The notes below the pieces were generated by a model, which was not told the origin of the DNA, ran no database searches, and saw only the letters and a list, made by a program, of their open reading frames with translations. A stretch of 64,000 nucleotides of DNA from Sphingobium sp. DEHP117 (lineage in GTDB: Bacteria; Pseudomonadota; Alphaproteobacteria; Sphingomonadales; Sphingomonadaceae): positions 186,001 through 250,000 of the forward strand of contig NZ_JAPFBJ010000004.1 in the NCBI RefSeq assembly GCF_030867385.1, written 5' to 3'. The translations under genes were made by a program, and so were the position numbers. This document shows positions 35,640 through 43,669 of this stretch, one piece after another; position 1 is the first letter of the stretch, and each line of letters starts with the position of its first letter.

Positions 35640-35861
35640 ATGCCCATCGTCCTTGCTGCCGCCGTCTTTTGCCTGTCGCCCTCCGTCCATGACGGCGACA
35701 CCATCCGCTGCGACCGCGAGCGCGTGCAGATCGCCAACATCGACGCGCCGGAGCTCCCCAACAGCCCGAAATGCCAGGACCGTCGCCGGTCCTACGCTCA
35801 GGTAGCGATTTTGCCGCCGCCGAGGCCTCGCGCGCCCCTGGCGCTGATCGGCCTTCCATAG
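35640..35861 (+). pseudogene. Remnant of a staphylococcal-nuclease-like gene
   Basis: MPIVLAAAVFCLSPSVHDGD, then TIRCDRERVQIANIDAPELP, shows the start of a secreted thermonuclease-like domain (DGDTIRC and NIDAPEL are its signatures). After RRSYA the frame turns into proline-arginine repeats. Another frame (about 35800 on, DFAAAEASRA) carries the likely continuation, so there is a frameshift. The normal fold needs about 120 residues; only about 40 are intact. Confidence 0.55.
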
Positions 35862-36336
35862 TGCCGGAAGCCTACCGCTCGAAGCCATGCCCATGCTCGT
35901 ACTGCGATACGGGCCTCGGCCTGTGCGGGCACAGGCGAAATGCGCGGGACCGGGTAGCCTGTTCTGACCGCGGCAGTAGACAGCCCTGATGGGCGGTAAA
36001 GGTCATGCGTACGAGTGCGCATGGCTGCCTGGTGGGGCAAGCGCAGTTGGCGGGCGGCCAAGGTTGACAGGTCTTGGGTCCATGAACCCGCGAAGCTTGA
36101 ATTGACGAAACCGCCCTGCGTTTGCCGATGAACCTGTGCGGCGCCAGTCGCGCGTCCGCAACCCAAAAGCAGCGGACCGTGAAGCCCTTGAACGGGCTTG
36201 CCGCACCACTCCTCGCTTTTCGGTTTCCCTCGCGCCCATTTCATTTGGCCGCTCGGTGCGGTCCCGCGCCTATCGGCGCCGCCTGTCTGGTTCATCGGCG
36301 GGCGGTTCCGCCGAACTCAAGCCACGGAGAAATTCC
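35862..36336. other. Gap of 475 bp with no gene recognised
   Basis: Holds the out-of-frame tail of the nuclease remnant. The rest shows no coding frame I can support on either strand and no clear terminator. The ssb ribosome site (GGAGAAATTCC) ends it. Confidence 0.4.
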
Positions 36337-36672
36337 ATGAAGAACCTCGTCATCCTTGTCGGCCGCATCGCTGCCGCGCCCGAAACCCGCCATGCCGGCG
36401 ACACCGAGATCACTGGCTTCACCCTCGTTACCGACCGCCCCAGGCTGGTCGATGGCAAGACGGTCAAGAACGAAGCCGGCTACACCGAGACCCTCGCCGA
36501 ATTCCACCGCGTCACCGCCTTCAACGGCCTCGGCACCTCGGTCGCCAAGCACAAGAGGAAGGGCGATGTTGTCGAGGTCCAGGGTCGGCTGCACTACTCG
36601 AAGTGGACCGATCGCGAGGGCGTCGAACGCTACGCGGTCGAGATCGTCGCCGAGGAAGTCCTTTTCATCTGA
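36337..36672 (+). CDS. ssb: Single-stranded DNA-binding protein, short form
   Basis: 111 residues from ATG 36337 (GGAG at -10). OB-fold signatures: MKNLVILVGRIAAAPETRHA, FTLVTDRP, EFHRVTAFNGLG, KGDVVEVQGRLHYSKWTDRE. It ends EIVAEEVLFI directly after the OB fold, without the usual linker or acidic DDDIPF tip, so it may bind ssDNA but not recruit partners as chromosomal SSB does. Likely protects incoming ssDNA. A strong terminator follows. Confidence 0.92.
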   Translation: MKNLVILVGRIAAAPETRHAGDTEITGFTLVTDRPRLVDGKTVKNEAGYTETLAEFHRVTAFNGLGTSVAKHKRKGDVVEVQGRLHYSKWTDREGVERYAVEIVAEEVLFI

Positions 36673-36680
36673 TCCCAACC

Positions 36681-36707
36681 GGGAGGCGGCAGCGCCGCCT
36701 CCCTTTT
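36681..36707 (+). terminator. Rho-independent terminator after ssb
   Basis: GGGAGGCGGC and GCCGCCTCCC form a perfect GC-rich stem around AGC, followed by TTTTT, 8 bp after the ssb stop. Confidence 0.9.
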
Positions 36708-36888
36708 TGGCATGCCCTTGCCAGCGCCTAATCAGACATCCGAACTCCAGCGTGATGCGGTTCCGAATGGGCGAGGGTCTCAATCGCGCTCCCATGTCGG
36801 TTTCATACAATACCGACCAAAGGTGAGGGCCTAGCCGGACATCGCGACCCGAAGGGCCTGTGCAGCGATGTATTGGGTTCTTGACTTC

Positions 36889-36921
36889 AGGCGGCCTGGG
36901 TACCCCGGGCCGCCTTTTTTT
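36889..36921 (+). terminator. Rho-independent terminator without an annotated gene upstream
   Basis: AGGCGGCC (36889-36896) and GGCCGCCT (36908-36915) form a stem closed by a 7-base T run. The nearest upstream gene, ssb, already has its own terminator, so a short unannotated transcript between 36710 and 36889 is possible. Confidence 0.7.
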
Positions 36922-36938
36922 CCGCCTTCTGCCGCCTG

Positions 36939-37086
36939 TGACACTTTGCCCGCGCGGTAGAGTGTCATATTTCTATTGTCGGGCCCGATTAATTTCAAAG
37001 GTCTGTTCGGCTGACCGGTCTGGCATAGTGGGACCAGGAAAACGGCCGTTAGTTCTCCCTGGCCAGCTCATCCGGGCAAAGTGTCA
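36939..37086. promoter_or_regulatory. 14-bp inverted repeat and AGTGTCA half-sites upstream of a regulator
   Basis: TGACACTTTGCCCG (36939-36952) pairs perfectly with CGGGCAAAGTGTCA (37073-37086). A further AGTGTCA at 36961-36967 makes a short palindrome with the left arm. Three half-sites before the 37158 gene suggest an operator; the long repeat could also fold in single-stranded plasmid DNA. Confidence 0.5.
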
Positions 37087-37157
37087 CGCGCGACAAACGA
37101 CATCTTGCAAACAAAAGGGGATTCACAAGATTCACCATTTGTGCTCAATACTGATCC

Positions 37158-37715
37158 ATGGAGCGACAGAAACGAATTTCGGGAATTGGCAGCATTTATG
37201 CCCTGCTTGCGGAAGTGTCGCGCCGTCCGCGTTATGCTTTTCTCGTTCTACAGCTTGTAGCGGAAATCGCCGATGCGTGCGGCAAGGCCGGACCGATCGT
37301 CAGCAACGCGGGTGAACCCATGCTGCTGCGCGACTGGCTTTGCACCCAGCTTCTTCCCTTGAGCGAGCAGCAGGGGCGCCGCGCGGCGCTGCGCGCGCGC
37401 GTCGCCGCATCGCTTAAGGCTGAAATGACCGGCGACGCTGCCCGCGATAGCGCACGGATCGACGAGGCGGTCGAGGAACAGGTCCTTGCCGTGGGCCGTG
37501 CCAATGTCAGCCGCGCAATCTCCGATCTGGCGCGGGCTGGGCTTGTTACGCGCCATTATGCCGGTTACGCAACCAACCACAGCAACCGTGGCGGCGGGCG
37601 TCATGCGGTCTATGTGGTACGCCCTGAAGTGTTGCGCCTGCTACGCAGACCTTCGCCGCTGCAGGCAGCCATGGCGCTGCCGGCCACAAGACAAGGCGAC
37701 CTGTTCGCCGCCTGA
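37158..37715 (+). CDS. Predicted DNA-binding protein (winged helix-like)
   Basis: 185 residues, starting MERQKRISGIGSIYALLAEV. The segment VGRANVSRAISDLARAGLVT and the following basic hairpin (RHYAGYATNHSNRGGGRHAV) look like a winged-helix domain. The upstream repeats support autoregulation. Family not identified. Confidence 0.65.
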   Translation: MERQKRISGIGSIYALLAEVSRRPRYAFLVLQLVAEIADACGKAGPIVSNAGEPMLLRDWLCTQLLPLSEQQGRRAALRARVAASLKAEMTGDAARDSARIDEAVEEQVLAVGRANVSRAISDLARAGLVTRHYAGYATNHSNRGGGRHAVYVVRPEVLRLLRRPSPLQAAMALPATRQGDLFAA

Positions 37716-37723
37716 CGGGCAGC

Positions 37724-37785
37724 TTGACAAATTGCCTGTATGCCGCATATATTGCCCGAACATCAGTCATTTGGTGAGGCAATAT
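37724..37785 (+). promoter_or_regulatory. Promoter and operator of the first RES-Xre module
   Basis: TTGACA (37724-37729) and TATATT (37748-37753) are spaced by 18 bp, close to sigma-70 consensus. ATATTGCC (37749-37756) and GGCAATAT (37778-37785) form an inverted repeat across the -10 and the antitoxin start, a natural autorepression site. Confidence 0.65.
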
Positions 37786-38146
37786 GGCAAGTGCGGCATT
37801 TCTGAGCGAAGTCTCCGGTGACAAGGGTGTCTCGGTCGACCGGCTATCGGCTGCGCTTCATATCACCAAATCGGAACTCGCGCTCGCTGCAGGTCTGTCG
37901 CGCGATGCCGTCTCGAAGGCGACCCGCAGCAACAGCGTCGCGACCCAGTCGCGCCTGCGCGAGATGAGCGAGATCATAAACCGGGTCATACCCTGGGCGG
38001 GCAGCGAACTTGCCGCCTATGCGTGGTACCGCTCGCAGCCGCTGCCCTCGTTCGGCGATGCTACGGCCGAAGAACTTGTGCGCCAGGGGCAGGGCGAGAG
38101 GGTTCGCGCCTATCTCGGCCGGATCGCGGCCGGCGGCTTCGCCTGA
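37784..38146 (+). CDS. Xre/MbcA/ParS-type antitoxin
   Basis: 120 residues with GGTGAGGC before the ATG. An N-terminal Xre-like HTH (LHITKSELALAAGLSRDAVSK) is followed by a DUF2384 toxin-binding part (RVIPWAGSELAAYAWYRSQP, then LPSFGDATAEELVRQGQGER). It precedes a RES toxin by 15 bp. Such antitoxins block the RES active site and repress the operon. Confidence 0.93.
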   Translation: MASAAFLSEVSGDKGVSVDRLSAALHITKSELALAAGLSRDAVSKATRSNSVATQSRLREMSEIINRVIPWAGSELAAYAWYRSQPLPSFGDATAEELVRQGQGERVRAYLGRIAAGGFA

Positions 38147-38161
38147 TCCCAGGCCCGGATC

Positions 38162-38701
38162 TTGGGTTCAACGCTTCCGTTCAGCCGGTACGACGGACTG
38201 GTCTATCGTGCGCATCACCCGGCCTGGGCCTATGATCCGGAATCCGGCGAGGGCGCGCGGACCCATGGCGGCCGCTTCAACCGCGTTGGCACAGCCTGCT
38301 TTTATGCCGCGCTCAGCCTCAAGACCGCCTGGCTCGAGGCCCAGCAGGGTTTTGCGTTCAAGGCGCAGCCGCTGACACTCTGCAGCTATCGCGCCGAGCT
38401 TTCCGATATCCTTGATCTGACCGATCCCGACGTGCGTCAGGCTGCGGATATGACTCTGGCGCAGCTCGGCTGCCCATGGGAACAGCTTGCAGGCGAGCGC
38501 AAGCCGGTTCCGACCTGGGAGCTGGCCGACCGGCTGATTGCCCAGGGCTGCGCCGGGGTGATTGTGCCAAGTTTCGCTTCGCGGGCTTCGGCCGATGATC
38601 GCAACCTGGTGCTATGGTCGTGGAGCCGTATTGCGCCGCATCGTCTCGAGGTGATCGATGACGAGCAGCGATTGCCGCGCGATCAGTCGTCATGGCGCTA
38701 G
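38162..38701 (+). CDS. RES-domain toxin (NAD+-degrading type)
   Basis: 179 residues, TTG start at 38162. RES-fold signatures: YRAHHPAWAYDPESGEGART, HGGRFNRVGTACFYAALSLK, TAWLEAQQG, and GVIVPSFASR near the end. Family members (MbcT, RES-Xre) degrade NAD+. Its TAG stop lies inside a CTAGTG palindromic element (38698-38775). Confidence 0.92.
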   Translation: MGSTLPFSRYDGLVYRAHHPAWAYDPESGEGARTHGGRFNRVGTACFYAALSLKTAWLEAQQGFAFKAQPLTLCSYRAELSDILDLTDPDVRQAADMTLAQLGCPWEQLAGERKPVPTWELADRLIAQGCAGVIVPSFASRASADDRNLVLWSWSRIAPHRLEVIDDEQRLPRDQSSWR

Positions 38702-38775
38702 TGTGGTGGATTTGAAATACGCCTCATTATAGCGGTTGGGCGGCGAGCGGATTTCAAATCCGTAAACCACACTAG
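38698..38775. repeat. Palindromic CTAGTG element 1
   Basis: 78 bp. Begins CTAGTGTGGTGGATTTGAAA and ends with the complementary ATTTCAAAT and ACCACACTAG. The tip contains the stop codon of the RES gene. May be a small non-autonomous repeat, or a bidirectional hairpin. Confidence 0.65.
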
Positions 38776-38788
38776 AATCATATAGTTG

Positions 38789-38864
38789 CTAGTGACCCTG
38801 ATGAATCTGAAGTTCGTTCAGCGCCAGCCTGACAGTGTAGCGAACTTCAGATTCGGATCACTAG
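38789..38864. repeat. Palindromic CTAGTG element 2
   Basis: 76 bp. Begins CTAGTGACC with GAATCTGAAGTTCG, and ends CGAACTTCAGATTC with ATCACTAG. Same tips and size as element 1 but different arm sequence, 13 bp away. Confidence 0.65.
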
Positions 38865-38910
38865 CGCACACCGAACTCTCAGCCAAGCATACTGACCATG
38901 AAACTGAGGT

Positions 38911-38969
38911 GTTTTGCCGTTAACCCCGAACGCCCACGCTTCTGCGAAACGGGGGTTCGGGGGCAAAAC
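38911..38969. terminator. Bipartite hairpin, terminator-like
   Basis: GTTTTGCC (38911-38918) pairs with GGCAAAAC (38962-38969), and CCCCGAAC (38924-38931) with GTTCGGGG (38955-38962). No T run follows, so termination is uncertain. The rest of 38865-39239 holds no gene that I can support. Confidence 0.35.
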
Positions 38970-39239
38970 CTATCTACTCTCTCATCTCGGTGGCTGAGCG
39001 AAATCAGCATCGCCAAAGTATGACGCCTGGGAGATTGGCAGCGGTCAAGGATCGCGGGTGCCCCCCAATTTTGCTGCGCACCCTCGTGCCTCAGGAGCTT
39101 CACAAAATCGGTTCCCCCCGCGCCCGCACGCGCGGCGGCGCCGCTGCGCTTGCGCCGTCCTCTGACCGCCTGACTCCGGCGTCCTTCCAGATGCATCTTT
39201 CATCAGCGTGATGAGAGAGATGTTCCTTTGGAGGATATC

Positions 39240-40283
39240 ATGACGGACCGTTTTTCGAACTTTGCCGATCTCGCCGAATATTATGCGCGCGAAATAGCGA
39301 CGCCCGACTATGCCACCGCGTTCATGGAGCAGACCGAGATGGCCAAGCTCTCGATCGAGCATGAACCGAGCGCAGTGGAAATGCCCGATCCCGACGAAGC
39401 GCAGGCCGCGATCGAGATGATGCTCGCGACCGTATTCGACCTCTTCCGCGACACCCGCATGGAAGACATGGCCTCCGAGGTCGCCTGGGGTATCGCCAAC
39501 AGCTTCCATATTGTGGCGAAGCGCCTCGATGACCGTGAAGATTCAATGGCCAATCGTCTCAAAGAGAAGCTCCGCGAATATGATCCGAGCGAGGTCTACG
39601 CCACCGATCTCGAAGATCTCACCATGCAGGCGCGCAGCCTTGCCGAATGCCGCGACGCGATGGAGTGTATGCGTGACCACGCGGCCCGTATCTACCTTGC
39701 AGAAACCGGACGGCCCTTTTCGCCGGTGCGCGGTTCCATGGTCTCGTCCAAGACCAATGCCTCGATGATCGAAGCGCGCGACTATCTCGCGGCACAGAAG
39801 GCGCAGCGGCGTGAGAAGTTCGCACCCTCGGGTCCGGTCGTGCTGTTCTCGGGCGGGCAACAGTTCACCGACATTGCCCTCGTCGAAGACTATCTCGATG
39901 CGATTCACGAGCGTGTGCCCTCGATGGCGCTCGCAACCACAGCGCAGAACAAGGGAGCGGACGTGATCGCGGCGGCCTGGGCCTCGCGCCACAATGTGCC
40001 GGTGATCCTGTGCAAGCCCGATGCCTCGCGGGGTCCCTCGGCGCCCTATCAGCGCAATGCGCGGATGCTCGCCTTCAAGCCGGTCGAAGCTGTGGTGTGC
40101 AGCGGCGGCGGCATCCAGGCGAACCTTGCTGACCGGCTGCGAGAAGCGCGCATTCCCCTGCACATCGTGCGCGACGCGAGCGCCCAGAACGAGGCGGCCG
40201 CGGTCCGCACAAGGCAAGCGGCGCCAGGCGGTCAGCAGGCCGGCAAGCGCGTCGCCAACGGCGACGATCTTCCGCCCTTCTGA
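39240..40283 (+). CDS. DUF2493 (SLOG-fold) protein with SSB-tip-like tail
   Basis: 347 residues from ATG 39240 (GGAGG at -12); the in-frame ATG at 39228 lacks such spacing. The C-terminal third is DUF2493/YspA-type SLOG: PVVLFSGGQQFTDIALVEDY, ATTAQNKGADVIAAAWASRH, VPVILCKPD. SLOG proteins bind nucleotides or their derivatives. The last residues, NGDDLPPF, resemble the acidic tip of SSB. A terminator follows. Confidence 0.85.
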   Translation: MTDRFSNFADLAEYYAREIATPDYATAFMEQTEMAKLSIEHEPSAVEMPDPDEAQAAIEMMLATVFDLFRDTRMEDMASEVAWGIANSFHIVAKRLDDREDSMANRLKEKLREYDPSEVYATDLEDLTMQARSLAECRDAMECMRDHAARIYLAETGRPFSPVRGSMVSSKTNASMIEARDYLAAQKAQRREKFAPSGPVVLFSGGQQFTDIALVEDYLDAIHERVPSMALATTAQNKGADVIAAAWASRHNVPVILCKPDASRGPSAPYQRNARMLAFKPVEAVVCSGGGIQANLADRLREARIPLHIVRDASAQNEAAAVRTRQAAPGGQQAGKRVANGDDLPPF

Positions 40284-40312
40284 GCGGCAGACACCGCGTT
40301 CCAAACGTATCG

Positions 40313-40352
40313 AAGGGTGTCCGGCCTCACCGCCGGATGCCCTTCTTTTTTG
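40313..40352 (+). terminator. Rho-independent terminator after DUF2493 gene
   Basis: GAAGGGTGTCCGG and CCGGATGCCCTTC form a stem followed by TTTTTT, 30 bp after the stop. The remaining gap to 40701 shows no gene that I can support. Confidence 0.85.
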
Positions 40353-40701
40353 TCGCTGGGACAGTTGCAACTGCCCGGCTCGCTCGCTGGACCATGGGGA
40401 CGGCCGCTGGCCTGCCCGACTTCAGCCTTCGCATCGACCGGGCGCCAAAGACCCCTTGGGGCCACCCGGTGGTGCAGGCCAACAAAGGTTAAAACTCTCG
40501 CAGAATTCTTGAGCATGATGGCCGCCATTGGCCCGCGTCAAGAAGGGCGGTTCCCCCAATTTTTCCTGCACTGCGTTTTCGAAAAAATCGGCTCCCCCAC
40601 CCCCGCTGGGGCGGCGGGCCGCGATGCGGCCCGTTCTGTGACCCGGTCCAAGCCCGGCCATCCTTCGAGTGACCTCTTCAATGATTTGAATGGAGGTTCC
40701 C

Positions 40702-41013
40702 ATGAACTTGGCTGTATCGCAAATCGACATACCGACCTTCGATCCCGTAAGCTATGACGCCGCCGTGCGCGCCGCTTGCGCGCGGGCCCAGCATAGCTTC
40801 TTCGACAGCCATGTCATTGAGGATGAGGACGGCAGCTTCCTCGCCATCGATGAAGGCGACTATAATGCGCTGCCCCAGGACCTGATCGACCGGATCGTCT
40901 ATACCGTCCCGGGGATGATGGCCGATGACTTCGACGAAGCGAACATCGCCCGCGCCGCGAGCTTCATGAGCGTGGTGATGGATCCCGACTTCGACGCCGA
41001 TTGTCTGTTCTGA
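40702..41013 (+). CDS. Small acidic conserved plasmid protein
   Basis: 103 residues from ATG 40702 with GGAGG at -10. Starts MNLAVSQIDIPTFDPVSYDA, very acidic (FFDSHVIEDEDGSFLAIDEG, MDPDFDADCLF). No domain recognised. Last plus-strand gene before the transfer region; a terminator follows. Confidence 0.75.
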   Translation: MNLAVSQIDIPTFDPVSYDAAVRAACARAQHSFFDSHVIEDEDGSFLAIDEGDYNALPQDLIDRIVYTVPGMMADDFDEANIARAASFMSVVMDPDFDADCLF

Positions 41014-41020
41014 CGCCTGC

Positions 41021-41064
41021 CCGGCCGGGGAGCTCTCCGCACGAGGGCTCTCCGGCCCCCTTTT
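41021..41064 (+). terminator. Rho-independent terminator between convergent genes
   Basis: GGCCGGGGAGCTCTCC and GGCTCTCCGGCCCCC can pair in part around GCACGA, followed by TTTTT. It would end the 40702 transcript; traG ends about 65 bp further, on the other strand. Confidence 0.6.
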
Positions 41065-41128
41065 TGCTTCGAAACAAAGCGCCGCCGGGGTATCGAACCC
41101 CGTCTGCGCTGGTCTCATGGGATCCGGC

Positions 41129-43051
41129 TCACTTAGCGATAAATGGATCGGGGTCGATATAAGGCTTCATGTCATCGCGGCGAAACCAGATCGCCCGTGA
41201 ACAGCGCAGTGGCGATTGGCCGGTCACGAAGATGATCTGTTCGTCCGTTCGCATATCGGCCAGCAGCTCATTGGGCTCGATCAGCGCTTTCCGCTGATAA
41301 TTGATCGACCTTGATCGGGTGCGGGACGATCCGCCAGACAGTGCGCCGCCGCGACTATTGGACCCGCGCGAAATCGAGAGCTGATCGATTTCTATGGTGT
41401 AGTGACCGCACATTTCCGAGATTGTTTTCGCGAGATCGGGATCGTTGATGGCCGAGAAAGACCGGTAGGACGTTGCCTCGAACCATTTGCTTTGGGCATT
41501 GCGGCCCCAGATGTCGAGGAGCTGGCCGAGCGACTGATATATCATCAACAGGGTAATGCCATATTTGCGTCCTTCATCGCGGGCGGTCTCGATGATCTTG
41601 AGCCGCCCCAGCGTGATCGCCTCATCGGTCAGGAACAGGACCTTGCCATTGGTCCGAGGATCGCCGTCATAAACGGAATTGAGCAGGGCGCCGTAGATCA
41701 CGCGTATGAGCCCCGGGTGCGCGGACAGCGTCTTGAGATCGATGTTGATGAACACATCGGTGTTCCCGTTTCGTAACTCCTGGCTTTTGAAACCGTCCGA
41801 CGAAACGAGATCCGCATAGCGCTCGAAGGAGAGCCAGCGCGTCGCTTTGGCGGCGTTGGAATAGACGCCGGAGAATGTATCGGATGCGAGATTGACAAAC
41901 GGCCCGAGCTTGTCGCGGATGAAGCTCGAGGGCGTTGTGGCGTGGACATTTTTGATATGCTCGCGCAGCTTCTTTTCCGGCAGCGCCAGGAGCTGTCGCA
42001 GTGTGCGCAGGTTTCTTTGCAGTGCATCATATTCCGGACTGAGAGCGACATCGGCAAGCAGCGCGGTAATTAATTCGCGGCCCTGTTCCCTGAAAAACTC
42101 GTCCGAGCCGCTCGACATTTCAGCCTCATCGGCGACGATCCACTCCGCGATGAAAGCGATGTTTTCTTCCGGTTGTCCATTGTCATGAATCCAGTCGAGA
42201 ACATTGAACGATGTTGCCGGGTCGTCCGGATCGATGACATGGATCACATGCCCCAGCGATCGGCGATAGCGCTTGACCATCGGAAAGACCTGTGTCGACG
42301 GGTCGAGAATAACGGTCGAGCTGAGCCAGGTGAGAAGGTTCGGAATGACGACGCCTGTGGTCTTGAAACTGCCCGGTCCTGCAAAAACCAATCCATGACC
42401 TGATCCGATCGATCCGTCGAACGTCAGTAGCGGTTGTTCATGGCCTTTGCCCCATGTCGAACGATCGGTCGGATCGAATGTTGGGGTGATGCTCCTGTCG
42501 AGATCGGGACGATAGCGCTCTCCCAAGACTATGGGGCCGCCTGGAGGAAAGAGCTTTGCCGCTCTTGCCAAATCCATCCATTCCGCGTCCCCATGATAGG
42601 CGTGGAATGATCGTTTGGGTGACAAGCGCCCACGCCTCGTCGGCGCGCGCTGTTGTTTGAGGATCAGATATAGTATCCCGGCCATCATCATCGAAAGTCC
42701 GATGCCGGTTAAAGCAAAGCTGTCGATATAGGGCAGGGCGGCTATGGGCCATGCTGCAGTCTTGAAATAAGGGTGGAGCCGTTCCAGCTCGGCACCAATA
42801 AGCAGAATTGCGTTCGTAAAAGTGCCGAAGATGACGCCATAGGCCAATGATGGAAAGGCGGGGGACTTCAATGCCGAACGCGCCATCACCATCGCGATCG
42901 ACGTCGCCAATAACGGCGCCATCAATGGACACGAACGGATCAGGATGGGATTGGTTGAGCGGACCACAAGTCCCGGCCAGGCATAAGCGATACCCGCCAT
43001 GGTCGCGATGGTGCAGATCATGGTGATAGCGATAAGCAGCACTCTGTTCAT
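41129..43051 (-). CDS. traG: Type IV coupling protein (VirD4/TraG)
   Basis: 640 residues from ATG 43051, which overlaps the traD stop as ATGA; the frame is open to 43084. N-terminal membrane segments (LLIAITMICTIATMAGIAYAW and others up to about 125) anchor it in the inner membrane. Walker A is GPGSFKTTGV (about 225) and Walker B is VLFLTDEAITLGRL. It carries the relaxase-DNA complex to the mating channel. Full length. Confidence 0.95.
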   Translation of the reverse strand: MNRVLLIAITMICTIATMAGIAYAWPGLVVRSTNPILIRSCPLMAPLLATSIAMVMARSALKSPAFPSLAYGVIFGTFTNAILLIGAELERLHPYFKTAAWPIAALPYIDSFALTGIGLSMMMAGILYLILKQQRAPTRRGRLSPKRSFHAYHGDAEWMDLARAAKLFPPGGPIVLGERYRPDLDRSITPTFDPTDRSTWGKGHEQPLLTFDGSIGSGHGLVFAGPGSFKTTGVVIPNLLTWLSSTVILDPSTQVFPMVKRYRRSLGHVIHVIDPDDPATSFNVLDWIHDNGQPEENIAFIAEWIVADEAEMSSGSDEFFREQGRELITALLADVALSPEYDALQRNLRTLRQLLALPEKKLREHIKNVHATTPSSFIRDKLGPFVNLASDTFSGVYSNAAKATRWLSFERYADLVSSDGFKSQELRNGNTDVFINIDLKTLSAHPGLIRVIYGALLNSVYDGDPRTNGKVLFLTDEAITLGRLKIIETARDEGRKYGITLLMIYQSLGQLLDIWGRNAQSKWFEATSYRSFSAINDPDLAKTISEMCGHYTIEIDQLSISRGSNSRGGALSGGSSRTRSRSINYQRKALIEPNELLADMRTDEQIIFVTGQSPLRCSRAIWFRRDDMKPYIDPDPFIAK

Positions 43052-43257
43052 GATCCGAAACCTGCTTTTCCAACGGCGATCCATTTTTCCCGCGTTGCCG
43101 GATCGGCGCTGCTTTCTCTCGCCAACAGGAGCGCCCCCAGGATCAAAGCGGGATCTTCGTCAGAAAAGCCCGCCTTGATAACGAGGCTGCCGAAAATGAT
43201 CTTTTGCCGCGTATCGGCACGCCGCTTGTCGGATGGATTGCTTCGCGCCTCAGTCAT
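43048..43257 (-). CDS. traD: Small conjugal transfer protein TraD-like
   Basis: 69 residues from ATG 43257, overlapping the traC end by 8 bp; the frame is open to 43326. MTEARSNPSDKRRADTRQKI, then IFGSLVIKAGF, is the pattern of Ti-type TraD/TraC-family accessory proteins. In Ti plasmids these assist relaxosome assembly. Coupled to traG by ATGA. Confidence 0.78.
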   Translation of the reverse strand: MTEARSNPSDKRRADTRQKIIFGSLVIKAGFSDEDPALILGALLLARESSADPATREKWIAVGKAGFGS

Positions 43258-43519
43258 GAGACGACGCAGCTCTCGCCGCCGCTTTGCTACCTCCTGTTGA
43301 AGCGGAGCTTTCCTGAAATCGCGCAACCAATTCCCGGAATGCGTCGCGAAGGACCTTGTCGCTCAAATCCAGTTCGGCGAGCCCTGTCGCCACCGCGATT
43401 TTTCCGATGCGCTGGCCTGATGCTTCCAGCACCGCTTCCAGTTCTGCCCTGCGGGCCTCGATTTCAGCACGAATTTTTCCGACCCTGGAGAGGGCGGCGG
43501 CTTTTCTGACTTCGCTCAT
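43250..43519 (-). CDS. traC: Conjugal transfer protein TraC-like
   Basis: 89 residues from ATG 43519 (MSEVRKAAALSRVGKIRAEI). A long helical region (EARRAELEAVLEASGQRIGK) is followed by GLAELDLSDKVLRDAFREL, fitting TraC, an oriT-binding relaxosome accessory protein. First gene of the traC-traD-traG unit, reading away from oriT. Confidence 0.78.
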   Translation of the reverse strand: MSEVRKAAALSRVGKIRAEIEARRAELEAVLEASGQRIGKIAVATGLAELDLSDKVLRDAFRELVARFQESSASTGGSKAAARAASSHD

Positions 43520-43637
43520 GAGACTGTCGATCCTTCCATTGCACAAGAATTTTCAGATCATGATTGATCTGCCGGAATTGTCAAATATGATAATTTCGTA
43601 TAAAAGGAACGCCAGCCCTACTGAAGCGAAGCGTTTC

Positions 43638-43669
43638 GGAGGGCGCACTTATACATCGCTGCGCGATGT
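43638..43669 (-). other. oriT: Origin of transfer (oriT) with IncQ/Ti-type nic motif
   Basis: On the minus strand an inverted repeat ACATCGC-GCA-GCGATGT (43669-43653) is followed by ATAAGTGCGCCCTCC. TAAGTGCGCCCT is the nic core of RSF1010-type origins. By analogy the cut falls between 43644 and 43643. It sits between divergent traC and traA, as in Ti plasmids. Confidence 0.85.

Noticed and set aside
38698-38864. CRISPR-like repeats
   Set aside because: Only two units, palindromic with different arms and no regular spacers. No cas genes in the window.
39000-39227. Possible extra gene between the CTAGTG elements and the DUF2493 gene
   Set aside because: Frames are arginine/proline-rich shadows without a ribosome site.
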